From: Sphaerolaimus hirsutus
Lineage: Eukaryota; Nematoda; Chromadorea; Monhysterida; Sphaerolaimidae
Direction: 5' to 3'
Assembly (NCBI GenBank): GCA_964036195.1
Contig: OZ038452.1
Span: 10,658,704 to 10,722,703, forward strand
DNA length: 64,000 nt
Shown: positions 13,301 through 28,300 of the stretch, one piece after another
How the letters are laid out: the number at the start of each line of letters is the position of its first letter
How positions within the stretch are numbered: position 1 is the first letter of the stretch
Notes under the pieces: generated by a model
The model's input: the letters and a program-made list of their open reading frames with translations, nothing else
Databases searched by the model: none
What the model was told of the DNA's origin: nothing
Program-made: the position numbers and the translations under genes

Positions 13301-16300
13301 ATCTGAGATCATGTTGTATTGCAGTGATTTTAATGTTGTTTTGAAATGTGCAGTAAATAATTATATACATCAAATTTCATTTGTGTTGTGACCAAATAGT
13401 TTTGGTTGCTCAAATAATCCCCCAGTCCTGAGATTAGGGCGTCTATTCAAGGTGTTCATTTTGTATGCCTTATCTGGACATTGATTTTGAAGCTTAATAA
13501 GGTGGTCATTATGGGCTGTTTATGAGCGGTTGACGATTAAAATGATCAGGACAGCATGCAGATTCAATTTTTGTGGTCGGATTAGTGATGTGTAAATTTC
13601 ATATGCTGATTAGGTCCAGTTGAATGAAAACGCATGCAATTTCAGAACTCAATATCTCAGCTATTTCTCAGCCGATTTTCACCAATAAACACTTAAAATG
13701 ATCAGAATCACCTGGAGCTTCCATACTTATGTTCTGATTATCAGCTGCCACTCCTAGACCCTGTAAAAGACCCTGAAAAGTGTCAACGACCCTGTAAAAT
13801 ATCATGTGTCATGTAAAATACCATGTAAAGTGTCATGTGTATCCAAATCTTATTTTATCATATCCAAATCTTATGTTTTTGTATCCAAATCTTACTTTAC
13901 ACATAAGATTTGGATACAAAAACATAAGATTGGGATATGATAAAATAAGATTTGGATACACATGACACTTTACAGGGTATTTCACATAATACATGACATT
14001 TTACAGGGTCTTTGACACTTTTCAGGGTCTTTTACAGGGTATTTTACATGATACATGACATTTTACAGGGTCTTTGACACTTTTCAGGGTCTTTTACAGG
14101 GTCTTTTACATGACACATGACATTTTACAGGGTCTTTGACACTTTACAGGTTCTTTTATAGGGTCTGGGAGTGCCCCCATCATGTGGTCTATGCCCTTTC
14201 TAGTTTACACACTATTATTATTTTGCATATGGCCTGCAGCAACATCTTTTGATCTCCAAATGATCGAGATTGTGATTTATGATGATCTGTGGTGCACAGC
14301 AAAAATTACTTTGAATGGCTATGTCAGTGACAGATTGTTGTTAGAATTGTTTTTCACAATGGGGTATTTATTGTGGCATAAACTGTATTTTCCAATGGGA
14401 CACATTTCTCAATGGAAAAAAGTTCACATTTATGCGATTGAGTAGTCAATGTTTGATTACCGTTTTTCCTCGAAATACCCCCATGGGGTGATTGTTTCAT
14501 AGTGGTCCCGAGAGGGGGGGGGGGGGGGGGGGTTAAACAAGGGGGGGAGAATTTCGAGGGGGGTTATTATTTTGCCAGAAATTTTTTCAAATCCTAGTAC
14601 AAAATCGTCGTTTGTGATGTACACTGGGGTAGAAAAATGCATCAATAACTGACATGTATAGACTCCTGTAGACTAATAGTAGTATGTAGATGGTATAAAC
14701 ACTGTTCTAACGTGATTACGACATTGTTTCAACGTGTGTTCTGCACTACGCAGAACACAAACTGCAGTATTTGTCATGTACGTTCTCTTTATACTAAATC
14801 TGGGGGGTATTTCAAGGGGGGGGGGGTGATTGTTTCATAGTGGTCTCAAGATAGGGAGGGGGTCAAACAAGGGGGGAGGGGTATTTCGAGGGGGGGGTCG
14901 AGAAAATACGGTAATCAAGTGGAGCATTTGATGTTTGCATGTGTTTTACTCTGCTCCAACACATGGTTTCTGCATGGTAGTTTTACAAAGTGCAGAAAAC
15001 TCCTAACTTACATGTTTCATTGTCAAAATTGAAACAGCTACTCAATTGAGCACTCAATAAATTCCACTTTGAATACCCCCACCCCCACTTGAAAAACTGA
15101 ACATTGAAAAACCTCCCTCTAAATAACTCCTCTATAAAGTTGGCCTTGAATGATGATGTAAAAAGCGCCAGACTTTTGGCACTAAGCGCCAAAAGCGCCA
15201 TGGCACTTTTCAAGGCGCCAAAAGCGCCATAGCACTTTTCAAGAACACTGCGCCAAGCACCAATGGTGTTAAAGGATGTTGGCGCCAAGTGCCAATGGCG
15301 CCAGCGCCAACAAATTTTGCTGTTCCTCAAGTGCAGCAATGCTAATGCAGTGCTATTTACTTGTGTAAGATGCAAGATTATGCCTAATTGAGTCAAGTTT
15401 TCTTCTTTTTGTGATGTTATTTTACAGCTGAGAGTTCCGGTTGACAATGGCAAGCCATCGTGGAAAAAAGTGCTTCAATTTGTATAGATAATGTCATGTG
15501 TCACATAAAAGACTCTGTTTAGTGTCAAATGTCATGTAAAATACCCTTTAAATTAAAGTGTCATGTTTATCTAAAACCTTTTTTATAGTATCCAAAACTT
15601 ACTCTTTTACATAAGATTTGGATACAAGAACAGAGGGTTTGGATATGATAAAATAAGATTTGCATACACATGACACTTCACAAGGTTTTTTACATGATAT
15701 TTAACACTTAACATAGTTTTTACATGACACCTGATTATGGTTGGTTGTATAAAAATTATTTGTGTACAAATAGTATAAAAATTGTATTTTACCGTATTTG
15801 CTTGAATAATCCCCCTGGGGGATTATTATTTCGTCAGACTTTTTTGAGGGGGGAACTATTCAAGGGGGGAATTATTCGAGGGGGGGAATTATTGTTTTGT
15901 CAAAATTTTCAAGCATGTTTCTATCAACACATTTAATGAAATATGCTTTATTAACACAAGAACGTGCCATTTTTGTTAATATTGGGTACAAACAATTGAT
16001 CAAATCTTTTAAGGGGGGAATTATTCAAGGGGGAAATTATTATTTCCTCACTCGTCTTACACGGGGGGATTATTCGAGGGGGGGAATTATTCAAGGGGGG
16101 GAATTATTCAAGCAAATACAGTATATTAATTTTCTTCTTGTTTCATTTTATTTTATTTTATTCTTCAATTTTCCATTTTATTTTTATTTTATTTTTATTT
16201 TTTCTGAGATTTTGCCAACCATGCACCTGACATTTTACAGGGTCTTTTACACTTTACAGGGTCTGTTACAGGGTCTGGGACTGGCACCAGGTACATTGCA

Positions 16301-19300
16301 TATAAACATATAATATCGACAATAAAACTTGATTGTCAACACAACGCAACACCATGCATTTGAACATCTCTCATCTGCCCATTATTTGGGAAAGTGTTGA
16401 ATATCCTTGCAATTGCATGAACATGTATACCGTATTTCCTTGAAATGGAAAGTGATGGAAAGGCGCCAGCAAAAATGGCGCCAGGCGCCAAGGGCGCCAT
16501 GGCGCCATTCGGAAAGTGGGCGCCAAGCGCCAAGGGCGCCACAGAAAAAGGGCGCCAGGCGCCAAGGGCGCCATGGCGCCATTCAGAAAGTGGGCGCCAG
16601 GCGCCAGGGGCGCCACGGAAAGAGGGCGCCAAGCGCCAAGGGCGCCATGGCGCCATTTGGAAAATAGGGCGCCAGGCGCCAAGGGCGCCAGGATAAAAAA
16701 GTGCCTACAACACCATGCGTGTGCTAAAAATGTTTCTACAGCACCATTGTACGCGCATTCTCTTCTTAATTCGCGTTCTCCAGGATGTAATGAACAAAAA
16801 CAAGGCTAGCAACAAAAAAATTTTTTAATAAAATGCACATGACGAATTCAAACGCAGTGGAAATTGTCATTTGACAACAATCCATTCATTACAAATAGAC
16901 CTTTCCAAACAATGTTTCCTAATTGCAATGATTTAAATCCGTTTATTTTTGATTTTGCAAGTTAACGATCCATCATTCTTGTCTTCTGATCCGTCAGACA
17001 GATCTGATGAACCGTTGGACGAAAGATTTCCACCCACTCACACAACTCCGTCCATTTTTCTGGCGAATTTAGATCATCCACGGATGCGTTTTTCATTTTT
17101 TTTTCGTTTACACAGCTCTCACCGTGAAACCCTGCTGGCGCCTTTTTGGCGCCCTTCTAAAGCAGGGCGCCAGGCGCCAAGGGCGCCACGGAAAAAGGGC
17201 GCCAAGCGCCATGNNNNNNNNNNNNNNNNNNNNNNNNNNNNNNNNNNNNNNNNNNNNNNNNNNNNNNNNNNNNNNNNNNNNNNNNNNNNNNNNNNNNNNN
17301 NNNNNNNNNNNNNNNNNNNNNNNNNNNNNNNNNNNNNNNNNNNNNNNNNNNNNNNNNNNNNNNNNNNNNNNNNNNNNNNNNNNNNNNNNNNNNNNNNNNN
17401 NNNNNNNNNNNNNATTTACAAAATTCACAACTATAAATAACAATCGTTGCGCGCAGACCGACCCAGGGCCCGTACGTTCTGCACGGCGGGCGACAACAGA
17501 AAACCTCGCCCCAGACGTCAGCAGGTGCCAATCCCAGACCCTGTAAAAAGCCATGTAAAATGTTAAATGTCATACAAAGTGTCTAAAGTCACGTAAAATG
17601 CCCTGCAAAATGGCAACCGACTTGCCATTTTGCAGGGTATTTTACGTGACTTTTGACACATTGCATGACATTTGACATTTTACAGGGTCTGGGACTGCCC
17701 CCAGATCACGCCGCTAGTGGAGCACGAGCCACTGGGAAGCTTGAGGAAAGATGCGGCTTTTTGTGCATCTGGTGACGTAACCTTTTCTCTCGATTCGAGG
17801 GCTGCAAGCACGGACACGGCTATTGGCCCCATGGGTGTGTTTTGGCTTAAATGACGACGTGAAGCGTCGCAACAACTATTGATGGAAGAGCATTGTTGTC
17901 CACTGTCGAGTATATGGTGCATCAGACTTACCTAAGCATAAAGGTGGACTTACAGCATAACGATCAATAGGAGGTGATGCGACAAATTCAACGTCACTGA
18001 TAGATGACTTATTTTCATTTTTTCAAGTTGTTTATTTAAAGGTCATGTTTCATAATCAATATTTTACAAAAATTTATCATGTGCGAGATGTGAAACTCGA
18101 ATAAGAATGAAAAACGTTCGATGAAAAATGGTCCGCCGTCAAATCAATTTTGCGGTGATGCCCTAAAATCAATTTGTCGGCAGTCATTGGATTGCAGCAG
18201 AGTTGGAAAAACGTATTTACGTTTACCCGAAATACCCGGTTATTCGGGTATTTATACTTACGTTTACGTTTACGCTTTCCAAAAATACCATTACGTTTTG
18301 TTACGTTTTCCTGACCAAAATACCCGGGTACTAGGGAAAACGTAAAAAAACTTGTGATCGTTCACACGTGCACATGTTCAAATCGGCTGCACCACCTGCA
18401 GCCAACAATATTCTTATGTTTTTGCATGAATGTAAAATGTATAGGTACAAAAAAGCGGTGAATAAAAAAGTCACTGCACGCTTGCACTTACACATGAATA
18501 CTGGGTACATATTCATAAATGTGTTCAAATGCTGAACACAGAAACCTTTTTGTTTGTTATTGGAGGCTTGCGTTTATAAATTTTATTGTGACGAATTCCG
18601 ACGACGCACTTGCAACAACTGTGAGTACGGTACCTAGCACACGTTGTGAAATTGGCAGGGCGAGTGCAAGCTCTGGTGCCAATCCCAGACTCTGTAGGAT
18701 GCCCTGTAAAATGTAAAACTTCATGCAAATGTCAAAACTCATTTGAAATGCCCAGCAAAATGGCAAAAATTTGCCACCTTTCAGGGCATTTTGTATAACT
18801 TTAGACACTTTGCATGCAATTTGATATTTTACAAAGCATTTTACAGGGTCTGGGACTCCCCCGGAATCACCAGCGTAGTTGATTTGGCCACACTTACAAC
18901 AGAAAGTGGTACAGATGCAGCGATTGACCCATCTCAATGTGAAAAAATGATATTTTGCAAAGCACAATGGCAAATACAGTGTATAATTTTTTTTTACGTT
19001 TACGTTTTTTTTACGTATTCCTTGGTATTTTAAAAATACCTTACGTTTTAGTATTTATACTTTTGATTTGGAAAAGGTATTTACGTTTACGTTTACGTTT
19101 TCCAAAAATACCGGTATTCGCACAACTCTGGATTGCAGTCGATAACCATCGACAAATTGATTTTAGGGCATCACCGCAAAATTGATTTGACGGCGGACCA
19201 TTTTTCATCGAACGTTTTTCATTCTAATTCGAGTTTCACATCTCGCACATGATAAATTTTTGCAAAATATTGATTATTAAACATGACCTTTTAATAAACA

Positions 19301-22300
19301 ACTTGAAAAAATGAAAATAAGTTATCGTTCAGTGACGTTGAATTTGTCCCATCACCTCCTATTGATCGTTATGCTGTAAGTCCACCTTAATGGCGCTGTG
19401 CACACTAGTTTATCGCCAGTTTTTGGTAAACTCATGAATCGACTTTGACCGCATTTAAGTTTACCAGAATGATGTGTCTGTCAACTGCAGTCGATTGGGA
19501 TTACGAATAACTGATTTCAGTAAACACAAATGCGTTAAAAGCCGATTTATGAGTTTACCAAGATCTGGCAGTAAACTAGTGTGTGCACCGCGTATTTAAC
19601 GACACACACATAACTTGTCCAGCCGCAGTTGCGTCTGAAAATTTACCTATTGCACAACTGATCGACTGCACCCCCCGACACGCAGGCAGCGATGAGGATT
19701 CTCCAACCGCAGGTGCCGTCGAGTACTACAACAGGTCGTTCTTGCCCGCACGCCCTGCAAACAGGTCAGCCGTCCCGGTTACCTATTCTTATCTGTGTTG
19801 GATTTTTACTTGGATCAAATCCGATTACCGTATATACTTGAATAAGACCCCCCCTTGAATACCTCCTCCCCCTTGAATAACTCCCCCCTCAAAAACACTG
19901 ACTAAAAAATAACCCCCCCCCCCCTCGAATAACTCCCCCTCTTGAATAAGTCCCCCCTCTGGGTGAGAAATATGCTATAAAATTTACGAAAATGATCGAT
20001 GAAAATACAAAAGAATGTTAATGTATGGCAGCGACAGCAGATACATGACATGTACGCAGTGTATAAACACCTTTTTGTTGTTGTTGAACTTTTAAATACA
20101 TGGATTACATGAGTTGACAGAATGCATTCATACGATGAATTCAGTCCAAGTTTCTGAGGAAAAAATCACTCCCTCCCTTGAATAACTCCTCCCCCTTGAA
20201 TGAGTCCCCCTCAAAAACTCTGACGAAAAAATAACTCCCCTGGTGTCTTATTCGAGGATATACGGTAGTTCACTACCGCCCAAACTTAAACCAAAATTGA
20301 TATTTGCATACTCCGGAGTCCGGACATGTGAGATCTCTGAACACGTGAAATGACAAAAAAATTTTTAGGGTGTGCCAGCTATTATTTTTCGACTAGACTC
20401 CGCGCACATAAATACATTGATATCGAATGGGGGACACAAATGTGGCCCAGTTTGAAATACTAATCTAATCTAATCTCAAGTCTAATCTCAAACCTTTCCT
20501 ATCCTGTCTAATAATATACTCGGCATACATGATACTCTACAAGTTTGGTCCATCATGCGACTCTTTGTAGAGTATCATGTATGCCGAGTTTTACCTGTCC
20601 AATCATCACCCGCAGTTCGGCCGCCGCGTGCGCCTCGTCCCAGTTGAGCACTCGGCCGCCGCCGGGGGCGCGTCGCGTCGCGTCCAGCGCGTCCGCTCCC
20701 AAGTTCCTCGACGCGAACATGCGCGCCCAGCAACAACTGGCTCTGGGCATCGCGCCCGCCGGCGCCGGCAGGCAGTTCAGGAGGAGGACCACCTTCTCCA
20801 AGGCCGCCGCCACTGTCGCCGCTGCGGTGCGCTTCACTATTGTTCAGGGTTTACGAAATAGCGATCTGCGATTGCTGTGTACGGTTGTGCTTGACGGATG
20901 AAAATTGAGAGATTTGTGACGATGATTTGGGTCGACGCTATTCATTTCTTCTTAACTCTGCAGCACATTTTGCACAAAAAACGGGCACTACGTAAAATGT
21001 TTATAGCTCAGAATGCAATCATCTGTCGCATTTTCGGCGGATAGGATTTTTTAATTGTGTGCAACGACATCTAGAGTTGGTAAATCCAGACTAAATCTCC
21101 AAGATCAGTTCTCGCACTGACCAATTCCATTCGTGAACTGCAGTCGCGCACTCACTCAGTACCGTCTATCGTCGCTGACGGGCGTGGCGCCGCGGACCAC
21201 CCTGCTGGCGCAGCAGCGGCAACAGCAGCTCGACGGCGAGGCCGAACTGCAGCCGGACGCCCGAGGCAGACACCCGCCGCTCCACGAGCACGCCGGCGCC
21301 AGTGTGCAAAGTGAAGCGGGTGCGTTTTTGGGCATCTTCGTTTTTTCGTTGTGGCGCCTTGAATGGCGCCACAATTGGTGTCTGTGAGGGATGCGGGTGA
21401 CGGATGTGTGTAGGGTGATCATCGTGTGTTGTGTTTTTAGGTGGTGTGTAGGCTAAATAAATACTTAGGTGGTGAGTAGGCAGACGTCGGATCATGGGTT
21501 TTGTATTTAGATTTTGAACCCCTGTGGGTGTTCAATATTTTACTGTATTTACCGCAAATTATTCCCGTGGCGGATTATCTTTTCGTCAGACTTTTGAGGG
21601 AGGAACTATTCGTTGGGATATTCAGAGGGATTATTATGTTGTAACAATTTGTAGGCTTGTATCTATCAATTAATTTAATGAAAAAGGTAGATATACTTTA
21701 TTGAATCGGGGGGGGGGGGGGGTGTTCATCGGACTGTAGCCAATTAGCCAAATCATAGGTATTTCGAGGGGGGGGGGTAAATTCAAAGAAGGTATTTTGA
21801 TGAAATACTTGAAGTAATTTTGTACGCATACTTTGCGGTCCGGCGAGTATACCTACCTACCTATGTACGTCTAACGCTGTCTGTGTTTTATTATCTCTCT
21901 ATTTTCCACCCATATGAATATGTTTCGCAAGTCTCTAAAGCCAACTGCATTCACGTGCACGCAATTTGTTCGGATCGAGTGTCTTAAGCTGGGTCATCTC
22001 GCGGGGGCACTGTGAATACTCTCAATTGGCTACTTGTTTGATTGGCAGCCGTTCTGCGCTCAGCGCCAACTGTTGAGACCACTTTGTGATATCTTATAGT
22101 GACAAGTGTGGCGTGCAGATTGCACTGACGCGGTGTGTTCGATGGAATGACATTGAGTTAGGTGCTGTTACTGAGTTGACTGATAGGACGCGACAGTTTT
22201 TGCTGGCCAGAACTTGCCGTTATGGGTGTCACTGTCAACTCCGCCACGTGTCACATGACAATAGAATATTTATGTAGTACAATAAAATTGCTGTCGCGTA

Positions 22301-25300
22301 ATAGCGTAAGCTGATACTTTTCTTAGATCTTTTTATCACTAATACCCATAGTTGTTAAAACATATTTACATTTACCCAAGATACCCGGGTATTCTGGGTA
22401 TTTATACTTACGTTTACATTTAAATTCCGGGTATTTATACTTATGTTTACATTTACTACAAATCGCTTAACTATCTATGTGGAGCAAACTTTGAGCATTT
22501 TTAGCCCCAATTTTTACTCAACATTGCTAAATAAAATTGACTACATCAATTTTCGAACAATTCTCATGTGCAAATGATCAGCCCAATCTAGCTAAAATTT
22601 TGTGTGAATGTAGGGCCAACATTTCTTTACATTGTCCCCAAATGGCACCCCCAGCACCCGCCCTGGTCAGCCGTGACTGCCTTCTACATATTTATTTCGA
22701 TTTTTTTTCTGGCAAATATAATTGGAAAATTTTGGAATCCCACACAGAATATTGCTGCGGGAAAGCGCGCTGCCATTTTTGGCATGCTGCCAACACAAGC
22801 ATTGGATACACTTGTGCTGGTAGTTTTGTGATGGAAAAAAATCACTAATGGCTCGCTCAGAGCCGCACAGGTTGCAGGGTGATTTTTAACTGCCGCTGTC
22901 CCCCCACTGCTGCTGCCTCACAAAAATTCATCCTAAATTGCAGATATCAGCCACTTAATGACATTCAAACATATTAAGAAGTTTATAAGTGCAAACATTT
23001 TGATTGTGATTGCAAAAACCACAAATTTACACTTTCTGGGAATGACCTCTTCATCTGTCTGGCCCATTTACACAAAATACAGGACACATTTCCAGTTGTC
23101 CCCTGGTATATCTTTAACAGATAATTGTTGCCTGAATTCAATGGGCACTAGATGTGCATGCAGATGCTGCAGAGGCCGATCACGCTTTTATGGAAATGCT
23201 GTCTTTGAACAGTGGTATTTCCACCGATGGCCATAAATGCAAACTTTGTGCAACAATGTGGTGCAGGACCAGCCACATGTTGCTCATGGCACTTAGGAAG
23301 CCAATCCTGGCCACCATGTGCTGTATGATAAGCCTGGGGCTGTGTAAGACACATTAGTTCCAATATATGTTTTGTTCAAAAAAATATTTCAGGTTTGATC
23401 TTCAGCAAAATTTTGGTGTGGGGATTGTGTGGGTTGTGAGGGGGTCGAAAAGTTGCAGGAAATTACCATTTCAAATGTCCCAAAAATCAGTGGCCTAAAC
23501 CATCCCCAACCTATTTTATAAATAAATCAAATTCCAGCCTGAACAAAATTTTTTATGGTTTTTCCATTTATTTTTACCAGAAAAAAGTGAGAAAAAAAAA
23601 TTTTCAGCAACAAGGGTGGCCTGAGGGGGTGCCACTTTGGTTATATATAGTATATACTTTAGGGCACCCTCACACTCAGTGACAGCCTGATGGCTTGCTT
23701 GCGTGATTTTTAAAATGTTATTTTGTGAATTTTCCATTTATATATTCCACCAGTTTACTATCCTGAGGCTACTATCCCCTGAGCCCTCTACAAATCGCTT
23801 AACTCTATATGTGGAGCAAATTTTGAGCAATTTTAGCCCCAATTTTACTCAACATCGCTAAATTTGCTCAATTTTGTCAATTTTGTTATATTAGGTTGTA
23901 AACTAATGAAGTGTCTTTTTTTGCCATCTCATACAAATATACATTTGTGCTTTCCATTGTGTTGTACGTTGACCGATTTTGATGCCATTTGAGTATGTTG
24001 TGGTTTGGGGTCTGGGCTATGATGAAATGTTTTTGTTTGCTCAAATAATCCCCCAGTCCCGAGATAAGGGGGGTCTATAAAAAGGTGGTCATTTTATGTG
24101 GCCAATATGCACATTGACTTTGAAGCTTAATAACTCAGCCATTTCTGGGCCGATTCGGATCGTTCAACACTTAAAATAACCATGACAATCCGCAGATTCA
24201 ATTTTTGTGGTCGAGTTAGTGATGTCTTAATCCCGTATGCCGATTTGACCCGGTTTTTGAACATGAAAAATAATCGTAATTATAATTTTTCAAGACGATT
24301 TTTTTGAAGTTGCTATCATATACTATAGACAAAAAGAATAAATCTGGCCCAAAAATTATTTCAATATCTCTCTTCAGTCAAAAGTTATATAACTTTAAAC
24401 ATTCGCCCCCCAACAATAAATAGAAAAATCTGCATGACGAGCAAATGCATGTGACTTCAGAAATCCATATCTCGGCCATTTCTCAGCCAATTTCCACCAA
24501 TGAACACTTAAAATGATCAGAAAAACCTGTAAGTTTGATTTTTATGCTCAGGTTATCTGTATTCATCGTTCTTGATTAGTTATTTACATGTATGGGAGGC
24601 AGAAGTTTAAAGTTCTATTACTTTTGATTGGAAAGAGATATTGAAATAATTTTTTTGGTAAATGAATCCCCATTGTCTAAAGTATATGATAGCATGTTTA
24701 GAAAAATTTATTTTTGGTGTTTAAAAACTGGGTCAAATCGGCATACGTAATTTAGACATCACTGATCCGACCACAAAAATGGAATCTACTGGTTGTGCTG
24801 ATCATTTTAAGTGTCGAACGATCCAAATTGGCCCAGAAATGGCTGAGTGAGTAAGGTTCAAAGTGAATGTGTAGATTGGCCATGCAAAATGACCACCTTT
24901 TTATAGACCCCCTTATCTCGGGACTGGGGGATTATTCGAGGAAACAAAAACAGTTCTTCATAGCCGAGACCCCAAACCCCAACATACTCAAATGGCATCA
25001 AAATCGGTCAACGTACAAAAGAATGTGGGATGCACAAATGTATATTTGTATGAAATCGAAAAAAGACACTTCATTAGTTTACAACCTAATATATATATCA
25101 TATAAATTTTGCCCCGGCATATTCCCAGAATAATTTTCAGCTATTTATCTATCCACAGGAGGGATTCACTACCTATCAGGCCCCCGCGAGGGTCAAAAAC
25201 GTGGAAACTCCTGATCCATTGTCTGCGAACAGGCCCAGGCCCGTTGTGGGTGTCCCACTAAATTGCCTAGCTTTCTATCGATCCCAGAGGTTGCTTCTAT

Positions 25301-28300
25301 CTATCCCGAGGCAAATTTGTTGGTAACTATTTACCCTCCCCGATCAGCCAGCTATCTAGCAATCGATCTACTTTAATTTGCACTTTACAGGGCATGGGAT
25401 TGGCACCTAGCGTCTCAACATGTGTAACAATCTATTATAGGTACACTTATAATAACAGTTTTTAGTACTTACTCAAACTGTTCTTGCTGGCAAACCACAC
25501 CATGTTCTCAAATCATAATCACCTTTATTCCAGGAATGTTTTATGTCTGGCGGCACACGCACGCACACGTTGAAATCTGAACTCTTTGTTTTTCATAGCC
25601 TCGTTGGCATGATTTTTTGTAGCGAAATCTCACAACATTATGTCTGTCCGGTTCCGGTGTGCGGTCCAGTTAGTCTGGTTCGTACTACTTAAATATAGAG
25701 ATAGTAGTGTCGCGCCGTTTATTCAAATTCTATATTCACTGGCGGAAATTGTCCATCCTATATTTCTCCAAGGCAATTTGACGCAACTGGATCGTAATCT
25801 ACGTGTCTAATGTTGTCCGATTTCCCGCCGCCGCGCTAGCAGCGGTGCGATGCGCACGCCCGCTTTATACTCACGTCGACACTTTTGCCGCGTGATTTCG
25901 CCCAATACCCGCCGCGCATGTAGCAGCGCTGTGCATAAAGTGGTGTGTATGCGCACAGTGTTGCGTCAGAGCGATATTAATACCAGTCCACAGTGGCACC
26001 GCGCTGCCGTCGAGCGATTTAATCTCGTTGAAAATGAAATTGCGCTCCAAGTGGCTTACAAGTTCACGCATATTTTTGAAAAGCGTCCACGCATGAGACT
26101 AGGTAAACGTCATACAGTTAATCTGAACAACCCATTATTGCTTGAACATGGACAGTATTGTTTCATTACAAGTCAGTTTTTATTCTAACAGATACGGCGT
26201 GATTAGCATTCGAAAAATAACCCGTGATTTATATTTTCGAAAATCACAATAAATATAAATAACCCGTGATTTATATATATAGTTTTATATTTTTCAAATT
26301 CTGAGTGATATATTTATATATATTTTTCAAATTCGAAAAAAATCACTGAGAAAATCACTCACATTGTGGTGCAAGTATTGCGCTTCATGACTAAAACATG
26401 TAATTTGTGCAAGTGAATTTTGAATTTTGCAAGAGAATTTTCTCCTGAAAATCTCTCATCTGCTCATGTAGAGCATTATTGAGTTAAAATAGTGTTTGAA
26501 GCAGGTAAATATTGTGCCTACACACACTAGTTTTCACCATGACTTTTTTGAAAACTGAAATGGCCAAAAATGGTGATATGTCACCATCCAGTTTTCCACA
26601 ATAGAATGCTGCAGATGTTCAGTTTTCACAAATAGCGTGAATTTCAGTGGGGTTGTTTTGGCAAGTCACTAGTTTGCCACTGTGTTTACCTAATGTGAAA
26701 ACTCAAATGATGACAAATGGTGATATCACCATCACTTAGTCTTCATTATGTGTGTGACAAAGATGTAAACTGTTTTGGTAACTTTTTATGTCATCCTGCT
26801 ATGAATTGTATTGTCATGTTTTAGTGTATAAAGCATCTCTCTATCTTACAACATACTTTTCTGAAAAAAAACATAACATTGAATCAAAAATACCTGCTTG
26901 ATGTCATCAAAAATGATCTACAGTAATTGAAAACTCACTTCACCACTTTTGACAGCTGGCAACACTTGGTGACATCCACCAATGTTGCCAGTTATCAAAT
27001 ATGGGTGACAACTGTGGAAAACTGTCACCATGGTGTCACCAAAATGTTACCAAAATTTTGCCAAACATGTAGCTCTGTGCCCTGAGTTTTCACAGCTCAC
27101 CACTGTTGAAAAAGCAGCTTTTTAAAACACTAGATGATTGCATGAACTACTGCATTTCCTCTAAATACCCCCCTCAAAATGGACACTATGAATTTATAAC
27201 CCCCCCGGTTTAACCCCCCTCAAAATTCTCACTCTGAAAAAATAAACCCCCTGGGGGTATTTCAAGGAAATATGGTAAGTGAATTTGCACTAAACTTCCT
27301 CGGCATACCTGGCACTGCTGCAAGTACTAAGCACCTATTTAGCCAAACATCACTGCCACAACCAGGCACTATAGGTTAAGTGCAACATGTTTGAAGTGCA
27401 AAATGTTTTTGAAGTTGTCATTGAGGTTGTAGGTTGAATTTTTCTGTTGTGATATTTGTGTGATATTTTCACTTGTCAATAAATACTGCTTGTGAAACAA
27501 TAATAAATAGATTGTGGGATGTTAGAGTACATTTTTGTGCTTGCAAGTGGTAAATAAAGCCCACAATTTTGCTTGTAATTGAAATAGACCGCAAGTGATT
27601 TTCTGTGATTTTTTTTGAGCTTAGAGTTATTTTTACAGTGATTTAATTATATTTTCTGAAGGCCTTGAGTGATTTATAAATATTTATATTTTTTTCAAGT
27701 TTGGGGTGATATATTTATATATATTTTCCAAACAATTGGTGATTTTTTTGAATGCTAGGCGTGATTGATAAACCTACGACTGCACACACTCAATTAAATC
27801 TATAGTAATTATGATTTGCTGTTCAGTGACGGCAGCAATTCATTAAGCCATTGCGCTGGCATTTCCTTCCCCCGCTGTAGTTACCCGTTCCTTTGCCCGG
27901 AGCCAAATTCAACTGGCCCGAGCCCGACAGATTTCTCGGGCAGTGCGCTTCATACTGTCAACATATAAAAGGGCGCAATTTCATGCGGATACTCGCGTGT
28001 CGGGCGCCCTACGTTCTTATTGAATTGAATGTGTCCCCTAGCATCTAAATAAAACATATACCTACTCGGCATACCACAAAGTATGTGCAGAATCCTACCA
28101 TAAATTTATGAATAAAATCTTCCAATAAATTCCGTAATTATTTATTCCATAGTAAAAACGAAATAAATATTATGATGAAAAACTGTATATTTGTTGGTTC
28201 ATTATTCAGATGGGTTATGGTAGATTTCCATGCCAAGTGTGATGTCCGCCGAGTACAGCCATGACGCAAATGTATCCAGTGCTACCTCTACCCCGTGATC

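Larger units (their letters stand above)
17936..19395. mobile_element. Fold-back split by the 18198-19130 hAT-type element
   Basis: AAGGTGGACTTACAGCATAACG at the left and its inverse at the right, with arms of about 260 bp (17938-18190 and 19139-19393). Together they form one older hairpin element. Confidence 0.72.

Noticed and set aside
13850..14160. Regularly spaced repeats suggesting a CRISPR-like array
   Set aside because: The units are inverted and tandem parts of a transposable element, spacers are not unique, and the genome is eukaryotic.
16371..16809. Overlapping Ala/Trp/Lys-rich open frames on both strands
   Set aside because: They are translations of GGCGCC palindromes, open in several frames at once, and are not genes.
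18600..18960. Apparent exon-introner-exon arrangement around the 18675 copy
   Set aside because: The flanks have poor codon bias, the phases do not match, and the whole region lies inside a transposable element.
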